Part shown: piece after piece, positions 16,605-25,121 of the stretch
Position numbering within the stretch: the first letter of the stretch is position 1
Layout of the letters: each line of letters starts with the position of its first letter
Source: G963668435 sp963668435
GTDB taxonomy: Bacteria; Latescibacterota; Latescibacteria; Latescibacterales; Latescibacteraceae
Length of the DNA: 64,000 nucleotides
Assembly (NCBI GenBank): GCA_963668435.2
Contig: CAXXSC010000010.1
Span: forward strand, 434,001-498,000
Reading direction: 5' to 3'
Made by a program: the position numbers and the translations under genes
The notes under the pieces: model-generated
What the model saw: the letters and a program-made list of their open reading frames with translations, nothing else
Told to the model about the DNA's origin: nothing
Databases searched by the model: none

Positions 16605-17129
16605 TTAAGGCAGATTGTCTTTCACCGAGATGCCCCGCATCCTGAAACCGGAAGCCACGGTGTAAAGACGGTCCTCCATATCCGGATTCACGTGTGAAGC
16701 CAGCACCTCACCGACAAAAACGACATGATCGCCGGTTATGTGTTCACTCGCGAGGCGGCACTCGAAATTCGCAACAGCCTCATCGAGCATGAGACAGTCG
16801 ATTTTAGTCGCCGGCACAGTCGCTATTCCAGCGGCGGCAAGCTTATCGAAACCATCGCGGCCAGATTTTGTCCCGAAAAGATATGCGGCATCATGCTGAA
16901 ACTCGCTCGGAAATGAAATCACGAACTCCCCCGCCCCTCTGATAACCTCGAGCGAATAACGCTGTGTTCCAACTGAAATCGCCATCATTGGCGGTTCATG
17001 AGAGGTAAGCATGGTCCAGCCAATGGTAATCGGGTTGACTTTCCCACTTGCCTCTTTCGCCAATGCTATTACAAGCTGTTCGGGATATTTACGAATGACA
17101 GCCTTTTTAAACGGCGTTTCCTGCTGCAT
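16605..17129 (-). CDS. Flavin reductase-like / FMN-binding split-barrel protein
   Basis: A 174-residue protein of the flavin reductase domain family. NPITIGWTMLTSHEPPMMAI is the typical early segment, followed by VIRGAGEFVISFP and GDHVVFVGEVLAS. Members bind FMN and reduce flavin or act on small substrates; no specific partner oxygenase is nearby. It sits between panC and panD with gaps of 20 and 35 bases, so it is co-transcribed with pantothenate genes, though a functional link is not evident. Confidence 0.88.
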   Translation of the reverse strand: MQQETPFKKAVIRKYPEQLVIALAKEASGKVNPITIGWTMLTSHEPPMMAISVGTQRYSLEVIRGAGEFVISFPSEFQHDAAYLFGTKSGRDGFDKLAAAGIATVPATKIDCLMLDEAVANFECRLASEHITGDHVVFVGEVLASHVNPDMEDRLYTVASGFRMRGISVKDNLP

Positions 17130-17149
17130 AACAGGTACTCAGTCCTTTG

Positions 17150-17998
17150 CTAACCGGCAAGTATGATATTATCAATCAGGCGTGTCGTACCGAAACGGAC
17201 CGCCAGCGCCATCATTGTTCCGTCGGCCACCATGCTTTTTTCTTTAATATTATCGGTACCGACAATCTCGCAATATTCGATCTCAGCGGCCGGTGCAGTC
17301 CGAATCAACGATGTAACCTCGTTAATGATCGCGGCCGCACTGGTTTCACCATCATCCACCAGTTTTTTGGCAAGACACAGGGATTTATACAGCACAGCCG
17401 CCTGAGTTCGCTCATCGGCATTCAGGTAGCTGTTACGCGAGCTCATCGCAAGGCCATCAGCTTCACGGATAATTTCAGCACCGATGATCTCGATTCCCAT
17501 GTCGAGGTCGCGCACCATCCTGCGTATTACTGCAAGCTGTTGGGCGTCTTTCCTGCCGAAAACCGCGATATCGGGCCGTATGATATTGAAAAGCTTGGTC
17601 ACGACAGTCGCCACACCGCGGAAATGAATTGGACGCGAAGCTCCGCAAAGCCCCTCGGTCAAGCCATCGACAGTGACCCAGGTAGAAAAATCATCAGCAT
17701 ACATGCCGCTGATTTCAGGTGCGAAAACAGTGTCCGCTCCGGCAGTTTCAAGCAGAGCAGCGTCGTCTTCCAACCGACGGGGGTATTTTTCGAAATCCTC
17801 TCCGGGACCGAACTGGGTGGGATTGACAAAAATACTGACTACGGTGTGATCAGCCTTTTCTGCGGCAAGCCTGACAAGGCTGAGATGCCCTTCGTGAAGG
17901 GCTCCCATCGTGGGCACAAGAGCTATTGTCTTGCTCTCACGGCGCTGAGCGTCGAGATGTTTGCGGACAAGGGCTGTTTCTGATAGTATTTCTGGCAT
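17150..17998 (-). CDS. panC: Pantothenate synthetase
   Basis: Joins pantoate and beta-alanine with ATP. The 282-residue protein has PTMGALHEGH (29-38, the HxGH-type ATP motif), SIFVNPTQFGPGEDFEKYPR and the KMSKS-like SSRNSYL, all diagnostic. GGAAAG precedes the ATG by six bases. It is in one operon with panD, whose product supplies beta-alanine. Confidence 0.97.
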   Translation of the reverse strand: MPEILSETALVRKHLDAQRRESKTIALVPTMGALHEGHLSLVRLAAEKADHTVVSIFVNPTQFGPGEDFEKYPRRLEDDAALLETAGADTVFAPEISGMYADDFSTWVTVDGLTEGLCGASRPIHFRGVATVVTKLFNIIRPDIAVFGRKDAQQLAVIRRMVRDLDMGIEIIGAEIIREADGLAMSSRNSYLNADERTQAAVLYKSLCLAKKLVDDGETSAAAIINEVTSLIRTAPAAEIEYCEIVGTDNIKEKSMVADGTMMALAVRFGTTRLIDNIILAG

Positions 17999-18044
17999 CT
18001 ATTACTTTCCGGAGCTGACAGGCGGCAACATTGGCAACAGGATA

Positions 18045-18539
18045 TTAATATCCGCGGGCTTTTGTAAGATCGAGTTCCTCATTCCTGACAAACTCTTCGA
18101 CTTCGAATGTCGCAACACTGTCATCGGGATTAAGCGCCTTGACCGTTGCAATGCCCGCATTGATAATCATGCGGGTGCAGATCTTGCAGGGACGGGCGCC
18201 CTCGATGACCTCGCCGCTCTCCGCGTCGAGACCAACAAGATAGAGCGTCGAATCGATCATATCGGCACGGGTGGCGTGAATGATCGCGTTCTGCTCGGCA
18301 TGGATACTGCGGCAGAGCTCGTAGCGCTCTCCACGGGGAATTCCCGCCTGCTGACGGGGGCAGACACCAATGTCACTGCAATTCTTCGCACCGCGTGCCG
18401 CACCGGCATATCCAGTGGAAATAATCTGGTCATTCTTTACGATCACCGCACCGAACCAGCGGCGGAGACAGGTCGACCGTCTGGAAACCTCGCGGGCGAT
18501 ATTCAGGTAATAATGGTCTTTATCAGGACGTTCACGCAT
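18045..18539 (-). CDS. dCMP / cytidine deaminase-family zinc enzyme (ComEB type)
   Basis: A 164-residue deaminase with the zinc motif HAEQNAI (His80, Glu82) and PCKICTRMI (Cys118, Cys121). The inserted GVCPRQQAGIPRG and GYAGAARGAKNCSD loops are typical of dCMP deaminases. It would supply dUMP for thymidylate synthesis. GAGGCGAATGCG precedes the ATG. It heads the run to panC, with an inverted repeat upstream at 18579-18620. Confidence 0.92.
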   Translation of the reverse strand: MRERPDKDHYYLNIAREVSRRSTCLRRWFGAVIVKNDQIISTGYAGAARGAKNCSDIGVCPRQQAGIPRGERYELCRSIHAEQNAIIHATRADMIDSTLYLVGLDAESGEVIEGARPCKICTRMIINAGIATVKALNPDDSVATFEVEEFVRNEELDLTKARGY

Positions 18540-18578
18540 CGCATTCGCCTCATTCTATGGTTTGAGGTAATATAAAGG

Positions 18579-18620
18579 ATCAGCCGCAAAAACTCAATTA
18601 CTAAGAGTCCCGCGGCTGAT
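18579..18620. repeat. Inverted repeat (9-bp perfect stem) between two minus-strand genes
   Basis: ATCAGCCGC (18579-18587) pairs exactly with GCGGCTGAT (18612-18620), and inside it ACTC pairs with GAGT. There is no clear T-run on the minus strand after it, so it may be a weak terminator of the 18652-19413 gene or an mRNA structure before the deaminase gene. Confidence 0.55.
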
Positions 18621-18651
18621 TTATTCACACAAACATCCATATTGTTTCACA

Positions 18652-19413
18652 TCATTGTTTCGGCAGGGAAAGTTCCGGCATAAATGTGACATGTTCTGTT
18701 TCGATTTTCCTGATGTGCGGCATCAGCGAATCGAACAATGTCTTACTTTCAGCGCCGAGCACATCCATGTTCTTGTCATGGTGAGCGTAAAAATCACTTT
18801 TCGACAGGCCGCACTGTTCCACGATATAGACTGGCATCTCTTTGTCGATAAACGAAACACTGACACTGAAAGGATCGTTCAATCCTTTCTTCTTGTATAA
18901 TGCCGCCAGAGCTTTCATCTTCTCCTCGAAAAACGCCTCGCTGCCGTATTTCACGCTGTATATCGTCCAGCGGCGGAAACCGGCCTCACTGTGAGACAAA
19001 CGGCTGGTGGACGGACGGTATGACAAATCGGGGCGGCTGACATATGCGGACATCCCGTAGGAGGCCAACGACTGAACCTCCATTTCGCCGTAACGCTCCC
19101 ATTCGGCTCCGGCGGCCTCCCCAACTCTGCCGATTTCACCGAAAACACCGTCCATGTCGCCGATCGAATCGATCATTATGACGGCATACATTTTCAGCGA
19201 CTCGCTGTTGAAACTGTAGAACGGGTATTTGAAACCATGCTCCCGGTGGCATTTGACAATGCCTTTGATGCACTCGTCATGAATATTCGCCTTACCGGGA
19301 ATGACTATGTGTGTTAAAACACAGAACATATGCGGTGTACTTTCCTGCGCACAAGACGACAACACAGGAAAGGCAGCGGCAATCAGCAGAACGAAAGATA
19401 CGATACGCAGCAT
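18652..19413 (-). CDS. Lipoprotein with two tandem ferredoxin-like (ABM-type) domains, function unknown
   Basis: About 253 residues. The N-terminus MLRIVSFVLLIAAAF ends in a lipobox (LSSC). Two similar halves follow. Each has a strand-helix-strand pattern with a Tyr/Lys helix (HDECIKGIVKCHREHGFKYP; FFEEKMKALAALYKKKGLND), a YAV or YIV strand, a helix and an ending rich in Pro-Glu/Asp. This looks like a duplicated dimeric alpha-beta barrel domain as in antibiotic biosynthesis monooxygenases, but no catalytic residues are obvious. GGAGGAGAGCC before the ATG fixes the start. It lies 31 bases after the sialate esterase gene. Confidence 0.7.
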   Translation of the reverse strand: MLRIVSFVLLIAAAFPVLSSCAQESTPHMFCVLTHIVIPGKANIHDECIKGIVKCHREHGFKYPFYSFNSESLKMYAVIMIDSIGDMDGVFGEIGRVGEAAGAEWERYGEMEVQSLASYGMSAYVSRPDLSYRPSTSRLSHSEAGFRRWTIYSVKYGSEAFFEEKMKALAALYKKKGLNDPFSVSVSFIDKEMPVYIVEQCGLSKSDFYAHHDKNMDVLGAESKTLFDSLMPHIRKIETEHVTFMPELSLPKQ

Positions 19414-19444
19414 GGCTCTCCTCCTTGAAATGAAGGTGCAGGAC

Positions 19445-21019
19445 TCATTTCGGCGCGGTAATACCCGGCCAGTCATCGGTCCTGAACGGAGATGCAGGCA
19501 GCCCGGCGCCATTTACGAGATTGCAGGCCGGATCACCGGCCCAACCGTAACGGACCGCAACAGGATCGGGCACTTTATGGCTGCTGACGACAACCTCGTT
19601 TCCGACTATCTCGGCGCTGGCGGGAACAAACGTGCCGTCCTTGCCCGCAACGATGAAACCGTACGGCAGATTGCCGTCGCTGGTCGCCAGACCGCCCTCA
19701 TCGTGCAGGAAACGAAGGTGAATCCCTTTATTGCTCTTAAGCATGGTCTTAAAAACCGGCCCGGAATAGGCAATATCACAATCGTAGGCGGCTTTCAATG
19801 CCCCAAGCGCCAGACGGCGTCCGACCTCCTGCTTGTTCTTCGGATGAATGTCTTTTGTGTCGCCGATATCGATAGTAACAGCCATCGCGGTCGCGGGAAG
19901 GTCGAGTGTCATGAGCTGCGCCTCCCTGAGTTCGGCCCATGAGCTTTCAGATATACTGGGATCATTTGTCCCGAAAGCAGTGAGTTGGACGAAAACAAAG
20001 GGTATTTCCCTGCCCCAGAGAGCCCGCCAATCCTCGATCAGTGCCGGGAAGAGCGTGCGGTACTCGTATGCCCGGCCCGCATTCGATTCGCCCTGGTACC
20101 AGATCGCGCCCCTGATGGCAAAATCAGTGAACGGCGCTACCATCGAATGATAACAGATACCGGGAACATTCGGCGCGAAAACAAGGCCCTTTGTATCGGG
20201 AACCTTAATCCCGGAATAGCCGAAACTGTTGAAAATGTCAAGCGGCTCACCGGTGTTCATCATATAGTAGATATTGTCATGCCAGATACCGAGTTCATGG
20301 TAGTAGCGGACAATCTCTGGCGACTTTTCATCGAGAACCGGTTTCCATTTGTCGTAGAGAGGTTTCAGAACCGGATTCGAGGCGATACTCTCTGGACGCA
20401 TCCATACCTCGGCGGGAGTGCCGCCCCAGGAAGCATTTATCAGCCCGACAGGAACACCGAGCGAGTCCTGCAGCGCCCTGCCGAAATAGTATGCAGCGGC
20501 GGAAAACTGAGGCACGTTGTAAGGGCTGCAAACCTTCCACTGCCCCACACAGTCGTCAGCAGGGACAAATCCAACCTCGTTATCCACGTTGAACAGTCTG
20601 ATCTCGGGATGGTAGGCATGGGCGATCTCATTATGGGGATCAGCCGCAGCCTGGACATACATTTCCATGTTCGACTGGCCGGAACAAAGCCAGAGCTCGC
20701 CGATGAGGACATTTTCAACACGGATTGTATTCTTGCCCTTGAAAATAATTTCATAAGGACCGCCAGCATTCATCGGGGACAATGTTGTCTTCCATGTTCC
20801 CTTGCGGTCGGCTTTCACGGTAACGTTTTCCCCGGCAAATGTGATTTTAACTCTTTCACCGGGATCGGCCCAGCCTCTGAGTGTGATATCCATATCGCGC
20901 TGAATAAGCATGTTGTCACCAATCATGGATGGCAGCCGCACATCCGCGCCAACGGGACTGACAACAGTAATGATGTTCAGCATAAAACTGAAGAACAGCA
21001 GTTTTTTCAGGGATTTCAA
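19445..21019 (-). CDS. Sialate O-acetylesterase-family carbohydrate esterase
   Basis: A 524-residue secreted SGNH esterase (signal peptide ending near VGA-DV). It has the nucleophile motif LCSGQSNME (Ser116), a C-terminal block GAIWYQGESNAG and the family's N-terminal beta-sandwich (MIGDNMLIQRDMDITLRGWA). It removes O-acetyl groups from sialic acid or other acetylated sugars. The start is TTG behind GGAGACACATCA. No sialic acid catabolic genes are nearby, so acetylated plant or algal glycan is as likely a substrate. Confidence 0.9.
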   Translation of the reverse strand: MKSLKKLLFFSFMLNIITVVSPVGADVRLPSMIGDNMLIQRDMDITLRGWADPGERVKITFAGENVTVKADRKGTWKTTLSPMNAGGPYEIIFKGKNTIRVENVLIGELWLCSGQSNMEMYVQAAADPHNEIAHAYHPEIRLFNVDNEVGFVPADDCVGQWKVCSPYNVPQFSAAAYYFGRALQDSLGVPVGLINASWGGTPAEVWMRPESIASNPVLKPLYDKWKPVLDEKSPEIVRYYHELGIWHDNIYYMMNTGEPLDIFNSFGYSGIKVPDTKGLVFAPNVPGICYHSMVAPFTDFAIRGAIWYQGESNAGRAYEYRTLFPALIEDWRALWGREIPFVFVQLTAFGTNDPSISESSWAELREAQLMTLDLPATAMAVTIDIGDTKDIHPKNKQEVGRRLALGALKAAYDCDIAYSGPVFKTMLKSNKGIHLRFLHDEGGLATSDGNLPYGFIVAGKDGTFVPASAEIVGNEVVVSSHKVPDPVAVRYGWAGDPACNLVNGAGLPASPFRTDDWPGITAPK

Positions 21020-21154
21020 TGATGTGTCTCCTTCTTTGGTTAAAAGAACGTAAAATGGATGATATAAAAGTCATATTTGCCGGATAAATCGCTGAAATTT
21101 TCTCTTGTAAATTATTAAAACATATGTAATATCGAGAAATTCGAATAAAGCCCA

Positions 21155-21183
21155 TTGATATTTTTGTCACTACACTATATACT
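21155..21183 (+). promoter_or_regulatory. Predicted promoter for the CocE-type hydrolase
   Basis: TTGATA (21155-21160), a 17-base spacer and TATACT (21178-21183) stand about 50 bases before the ATG, in the gap between divergent genes. Confidence 0.55.
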
Positions 21184-21236
21184 GATGACTACACTGTTAA
21201 ATCAAACACTATTTCCCATAACATTCGAGGTTTAGC

Positions 21237-23000
21237 ATGAAATCACTGCCCAAGCGCGTACTGCCCCTCATCACGCTCTTTATTTTCGTACTGCTTGTTT
21301 CTGTTTCTGCCGCTGAAGAATCCTCCCAGGCCACATACAAAGTTATTGAGGAACTGGATGTCAGGGTCGAGATGCGTGACGGTGTCACGCTGTCTACAAA
21401 TATCTATCGCCCTGACACAGAAGGCTCTTTCCCGGTACTTCTGGTCCGGACACCCTACGGCAACGGCGGCGCAGGCAGTAAAGGTGCTCATTACTGGGCA
21501 GAGCGTGGCTATGTCTATATCGTGCAGGACACACGCGGGCGTTTCGAATCAGAGGGGCTTTTCTACCCGGTCATTTTCGAGGCCGGGGACGGGCTCGACA
21601 CACAGAAATGGGTCTATGAACAGCCGTGGTGCAATGGCCGTGTGGGCACTCTGGGCGGCTCCTATGTCGGCATGACCCAGTGGATGCCGGCACTGGAGGG
21701 CTCTCCCTATGTCGACGCCATGTTCACGAGTGTGCCGTACACGGAGAACTATACAGTTGCCTATCAGAACGGGGCGTACAGAATGCGGCTCGTATCCCGC
21801 TGGTATTCGATGATGTGTGCACCATACACCGTTGACAGGGATGATTTCGTTGCCAATACAATCGACCGCATGGATAAACATCTGCCGCTGATCGAGCAGG
21901 ACACGGTAGCTGGTTGGCGAATGCCTGCCGCACGTGATTTTATGATGCACCCTGAGTATGATTCCTACTGGGAGCCGATTCGTTTCGATGGGAAATACGG
22001 TAATATCAAATCGAATGTTTATATCCTGGCCGGCTGGTTCGACCTGTTTACACAGCAGAACCTGAAGAATTTCGAGAAAGTGACTGAACACGCCCTCGCC
22101 AGAAGCGGCAGATCAGAACACAAAATCATTGTCGGCCCCTGGGCGCACGGAGGTTACGGAAACAGCACGCTCGGTGACCTCGACTTCGGCGAAACGGCAG
22201 GTATCAACAGCACAGAAATCACACAGAGATGGTTCGACTATCAGTTGAAAGACCTCGACACCGGGATAATGGATGAGCCGCCGGTTAAAATATTCGTCAT
22301 GGGTGAAAATGTCTGGCGTTTCGAAAACGAATGGCCGCTGGCACGGACAGAATATACGAAATACCATCTTCACAGCAGCGGAAAGGCAAACACGAAAGAC
22401 GGCGATGGCAGGCTGTCAACCAAGAAGACAGGAAACGAACCCCAAGACCGCTACATCTATGATCCCGCCAACCCGGTGCCATCCGATCCCAATGGAAATG
22501 TCTACGACGACTTTCAGAACGCCCCCATCGATCACAGCGGTGTCGAAGCTAGAAGCGATGTCCTTGTCTATACAAGCATTCCACTGAAAAAAGACATCGA
22601 GATCACCGGCCCGGTCAGCATGACACTGTTCGCGTCAAGCTCGGCAAAGAATACCGATTTCACGGCCAAACTCCTCGATGTTTATCCCGACGGACGGGCT
22701 ATCTATCTCTGCGACGGCATCATCCGCGCCAGCTATCGCAACGGGCCGGTCAACACAACATTTATCGAGCCCGGCAAAATTTATGAATACACGATCGATA
22801 TGTGGTCGATCAGTAATGTATTCAAGAAAGGGCATAATATCCGCGTGGAGGTCTCGAGCTCGAATTTTCCGCGTTTCAACCGAAATTTGAACACTGCGCT
22901 GAACAATGCGCTGGCAACTGACATGGTTACCGCGGAACAGACTATATATCACGATGAGAGCCATCCGAGCTGCCTCGTGCTGCCGGTGATACCAAGATAA
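21237..23000 (+). CDS. CocE/NonD-family (X-Pro dipeptidyl peptidase S15-like) hydrolase
   Basis: A 587-residue secreted serine hydrolase with a signal peptide (ITLFIFVLLVSVSAA). The alpha/beta-hydrolase domain has the nucleophile elbow GTLGGSYVGMTQ (Ser142) with VRTPYGNGG and VQDTRGRFESEG upstream. The C-terminal part (SVPLKKD-type strand, DFTAKLLDVYPDG, IRVEVSSSNFPRFNRN) is the jelly-roll domain of CocE-like esterases and S15 peptidases. GAGGTTTAGC precedes the ATG. The MBL gene follows at once. Substrate may be an ester or a peptide. Confidence 0.91.
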   Translation: MKSLPKRVLPLITLFIFVLLVSVSAAEESSQATYKVIEELDVRVEMRDGVTLSTNIYRPDTEGSFPVLLVRTPYGNGGAGSKGAHYWAERGYVYIVQDTRGRFESEGLFYPVIFEAGDGLDTQKWVYEQPWCNGRVGTLGGSYVGMTQWMPALEGSPYVDAMFTSVPYTENYTVAYQNGAYRMRLVSRWYSMMCAPYTVDRDDFVANTIDRMDKHLPLIEQDTVAGWRMPAARDFMMHPEYDSYWEPIRFDGKYGNIKSNVYILAGWFDLFTQQNLKNFEKVTEHALARSGRSEHKIIVGPWAHGGYGNSTLGDLDFGETAGINSTEITQRWFDYQLKDLDTGIMDEPPVKIFVMGENVWRFENEWPLARTEYTKYHLHSSGKANTKDGDGRLSTKKTGNEPQDRYIYDPANPVPSDPNGNVYDDFQNAPIDHSGVEARSDVLVYTSIPLKKDIEITGPVSMTLFASSSAKNTDFTAKLLDVYPDGRAIYLCDGIIRASYRNGPVNTTFIEPGKIYEYTIDMWSISNVFKKGHNIRVEVSSSNFPRFNRNLNTALNNALATDMVTAEQTIYHDESHPSCLVLPVIPR

Positions 23001-23021
23001 ACAGGCTTCATGGAGGAGAAA

Positions 23022-23954
23022 ATGAAACAAATCTCGAAACTGATTGCCGCAATGCTCCTGACTGTGCTGATTCAGGCGACACAGCTCTTCGCCCAAGCCG
23101 GTTCCATCCCAATCAGGGTTGTGCGTTTCAACGACGACATCCCCGCCGGCAGCAACTTCATGGTGGACATTTATGACAATTTCGGTGAAGCTCGGGACGG
23201 TATGATCAGTGACTGGGGATACTCGATGTTCGTGAGTTACAACGGCACAAAAATTCTTTTCGACGGCGGAGCCAGTGCTCCTATTCTCAAGAATAATGCC
23301 GAAGCGGCGGGTATCGATCTCACCGATATCGATTTCGCGGTGCTTTCTCACAGCCACGGCGACCACACCCCCGGCATCCATTACCTTGTCGAGGTCAATC
23401 CCGATGTGACAATCTATGTCCCTAAGGACGAGAAATTCGGGTATGGCGATACTGGCGACAACAAAAAATACCGGAAAGGCTATATGTACAAAAGCGACCA
23501 TGTCGTTTTTGTCACAGAAAGCCGGGAGATCGCCGACGGGATCACACTCATTGCGACAGAATCCGCCAACACAGGCACATTCAGCAAATACCCGCCACAT
23601 GGCAAGGAGCCGCGGCTGGTGCCTCTGCCCGAACTTTCGCTCGCACTCGCAATAAAAGACGGTTCGCAGGTGCTCATCTCCGGTTGTTCTCACACAGGTA
23701 TTGAACTCATCACCGCTGAAACAAAAAAGGCTTTGAAATCGGATATCCTTTTCGTAACCGGCGGTTTTCATCTGGGACCATACAATGAAAGCTACATTGA
23801 AGATTTGGCCGGACAGATGAAAAATGAACTTGGCGTAACATACTGTGCCGCCACGCACTGCACAGGCAGAAAAGGTATTGGGATTTTCGAAACTGCCTAT
23901 GGAGATCGTTTTGTGAAGGGAGGCCTCGGCACAAAAATCGTATTCCCGAAATAA
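23022..23954 (+). CDS. Secreted MBL-fold metallo-hydrolase
   Basis: About 310 residues with a signal peptide (LLTVLIQATQLFAQA). The metal motif is SHSHGDHTPG (His110, His112, Asp114, His115). ISGCSHTGIE and TGGFHLG downstream resemble the DHPS-like / RFAP-synthase-type branch of the metallo-beta-lactamase superfamily. The first in-frame codon upstream is inside the Shine-Dalgarno (GGAGGAGAAA), so the ATG at 23022 is the start. It is co-transcribed with the CocE-type gene 21 bases upstream. Substrate unknown. Confidence 0.88.
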   Translation: MKQISKLIAAMLLTVLIQATQLFAQAGSIPIRVVRFNDDIPAGSNFMVDIYDNFGEARDGMISDWGYSMFVSYNGTKILFDGGASAPILKNNAEAAGIDLTDIDFAVLSHSHGDHTPGIHYLVEVNPDVTIYVPKDEKFGYGDTGDNKKYRKGYMYKSDHVVFVTESREIADGITLIATESANTGTFSKYPPHGKEPRLVPLPELSLALAIKDGSQVLISGCSHTGIELITAETKKALKSDILFVTGGFHLGPYNESYIEDLAGQMKNELGVTYCAATHCTGRKGIGIFETAYGDRFVKGGLGTKIVFPK

Positions 23955-23978
23955 TATGCAGCCCCACTAGTATATAAA

Positions 23979-24015
23979 AAAGCGGCCCTTGCATAACTTG
24001 TGCAAAGGCCGCTTT
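23979..24015. terminator. Bidirectional terminator between convergent genes
   Basis: AAAGCGGCC pairs with GGCCGCTTT, extended inside by TTGCA/TGCAA, with A-runs on the left and T-runs on the right. It ends the MBL gene on plus and the Ldh2-type gene on minus. Confidence 0.8.
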
Positions 24016-24036
24016 TCATTTTCCGATAATGTGATC

Positions 24037-25038
24037 TTATAAAGCCTGTATCTTCTTCCAGACCTCATCCGGCACAGGAATACCGTTTGCACGGTTGTCT
24101 TTGCGTGTCGCCAATGTCCGTTCGCCAGGATAACACACCACCCCGCCCTTCTCTACCGGTTCTCCCGAATGAATGAAATCGATGATCTCATCAGCAATAC
24201 CGGTCGCGAAATCACTGCTTCCGAGATGTTCGGGGCTAAAAGCCAAGAAAACCTGCGATGGACCGTGCTCATCGCGCGGCTTGAGAAGATCGTGATCGGC
24301 ATTGCCCTTCGAAAGAATAGTCGACATGAGATTTATCATGATCGCAAGACCGGAACCTTTCCAGTAGCCCATCGGCAGAGGAAGGCCGCTTTCCATGATC
24401 TCAGCGGCATCATCTGTCAGACTGCCGTCCTTGCGGTAACCACCGGGAAACGGCAGTTTCTCGCCAGTCAGCGCATTACTCTGGAAACGACCGTAGGAAA
24501 ACTGCGACATGGCCATATCGAGCACAACATGCGCGCCATCCCGACGGGGAACCGCAATGATGAGCGGATTGTTGCCGACCCGCCGGGAAATCGAACCCCA
24601 GGGCGGCATATTCGGAATTGTATTGGTGAAAATGACAGCTATACAGTTTCGTTCCGCCGCCTGCCAGCCGAATGTCCCTCCGCGCATCCAGTGATTCGTA
24701 TTTCGCAGGGCGACACAGCCCATACCGTGCTCCACTGCAAGATCGCAGGCACGATCTGTGGCGAACCATGCATTGAGATTGCCAGGACCGAGATTGCCGT
24801 CCCAACGTTCAAAAGCGCCAAACGACTCGATCAGCGAGGGCTCGGCATTGGGCTTCACAAAACCTTTCTCGATATAGCTGAGGAAAAAATCCATTCGGAG
24901 GACACTGTGTGACTGAACGCCGTCGAGAGCTGTCTCGGCAAAAAGTCTTGCACATAAATCAGCCCTGTCCTGCCTGAATCCGGTATTCAGGAATATACGA
25001 AGGAATTCGTCATACATCTCGTCGAAAGGAATTCTCAT
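24037..25038 (-). CDS. Ldh2/malate-lactate dehydrogenase-family NAD(P)H oxidoreductase
   Basis: A 333-residue enzyme of the Ldh2 / 2,3-diketo-L-gulonate reductase family. Characteristic are ALDGVQSHSVLRM near 35, ALRNTNHWMRGGTFGW with the catalytic His, VGNNPLIIAVPR and VLDMAMSQFSYG. The family reduces 2-oxoacids such as diketogulonate or oxalo-type acids. GGAGCGGT precedes the ATG. It is third after RraA and an alpha/beta-hydrolase gene, consistent with breakdown of a sugar acid. The exact substrate is open. Confidence 0.9.
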   Translation of the reverse strand: MRIPFDEMYDEFLRIFLNTGFRQDRADLCARLFAETALDGVQSHSVLRMDFFLSYIEKGFVKPNAEPSLIESFGAFERWDGNLGPGNLNAWFATDRACDLAVEHGMGCVALRNTNHWMRGGTFGWQAAERNCIAVIFTNTIPNMPPWGSISRRVGNNPLIIAVPRRDGAHVVLDMAMSQFSYGRFQSNALTGEKLPFPGGYRKDGSLTDDAAEIMESGLPLPMGYWKGSGLAIMINLMSTILSKGNADHDLLKPRDEHGPSQVFLAFSPEHLGSSDFATGIADEIIDFIHSGEPVEKGGVVCYPGERTLATRKDNRANGIPVPDEVWKKIQAL

Positions 25039-25121
25039 ACCGCTCCAATTCTGTTATTCTTAGATAATATCCCTGTTCTTATCGCAACACATCTTATGGG
25101 GAAAATACTGATATTAGCACC

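Noticed and set aside
22635..23858. 407-codon minus-strand frame opposite the CocE-type and MBL genes
   Set aside because: The plus strand has clear signal peptides, catalytic motifs and ribosome sites; the antisense product has no recognisable motif.
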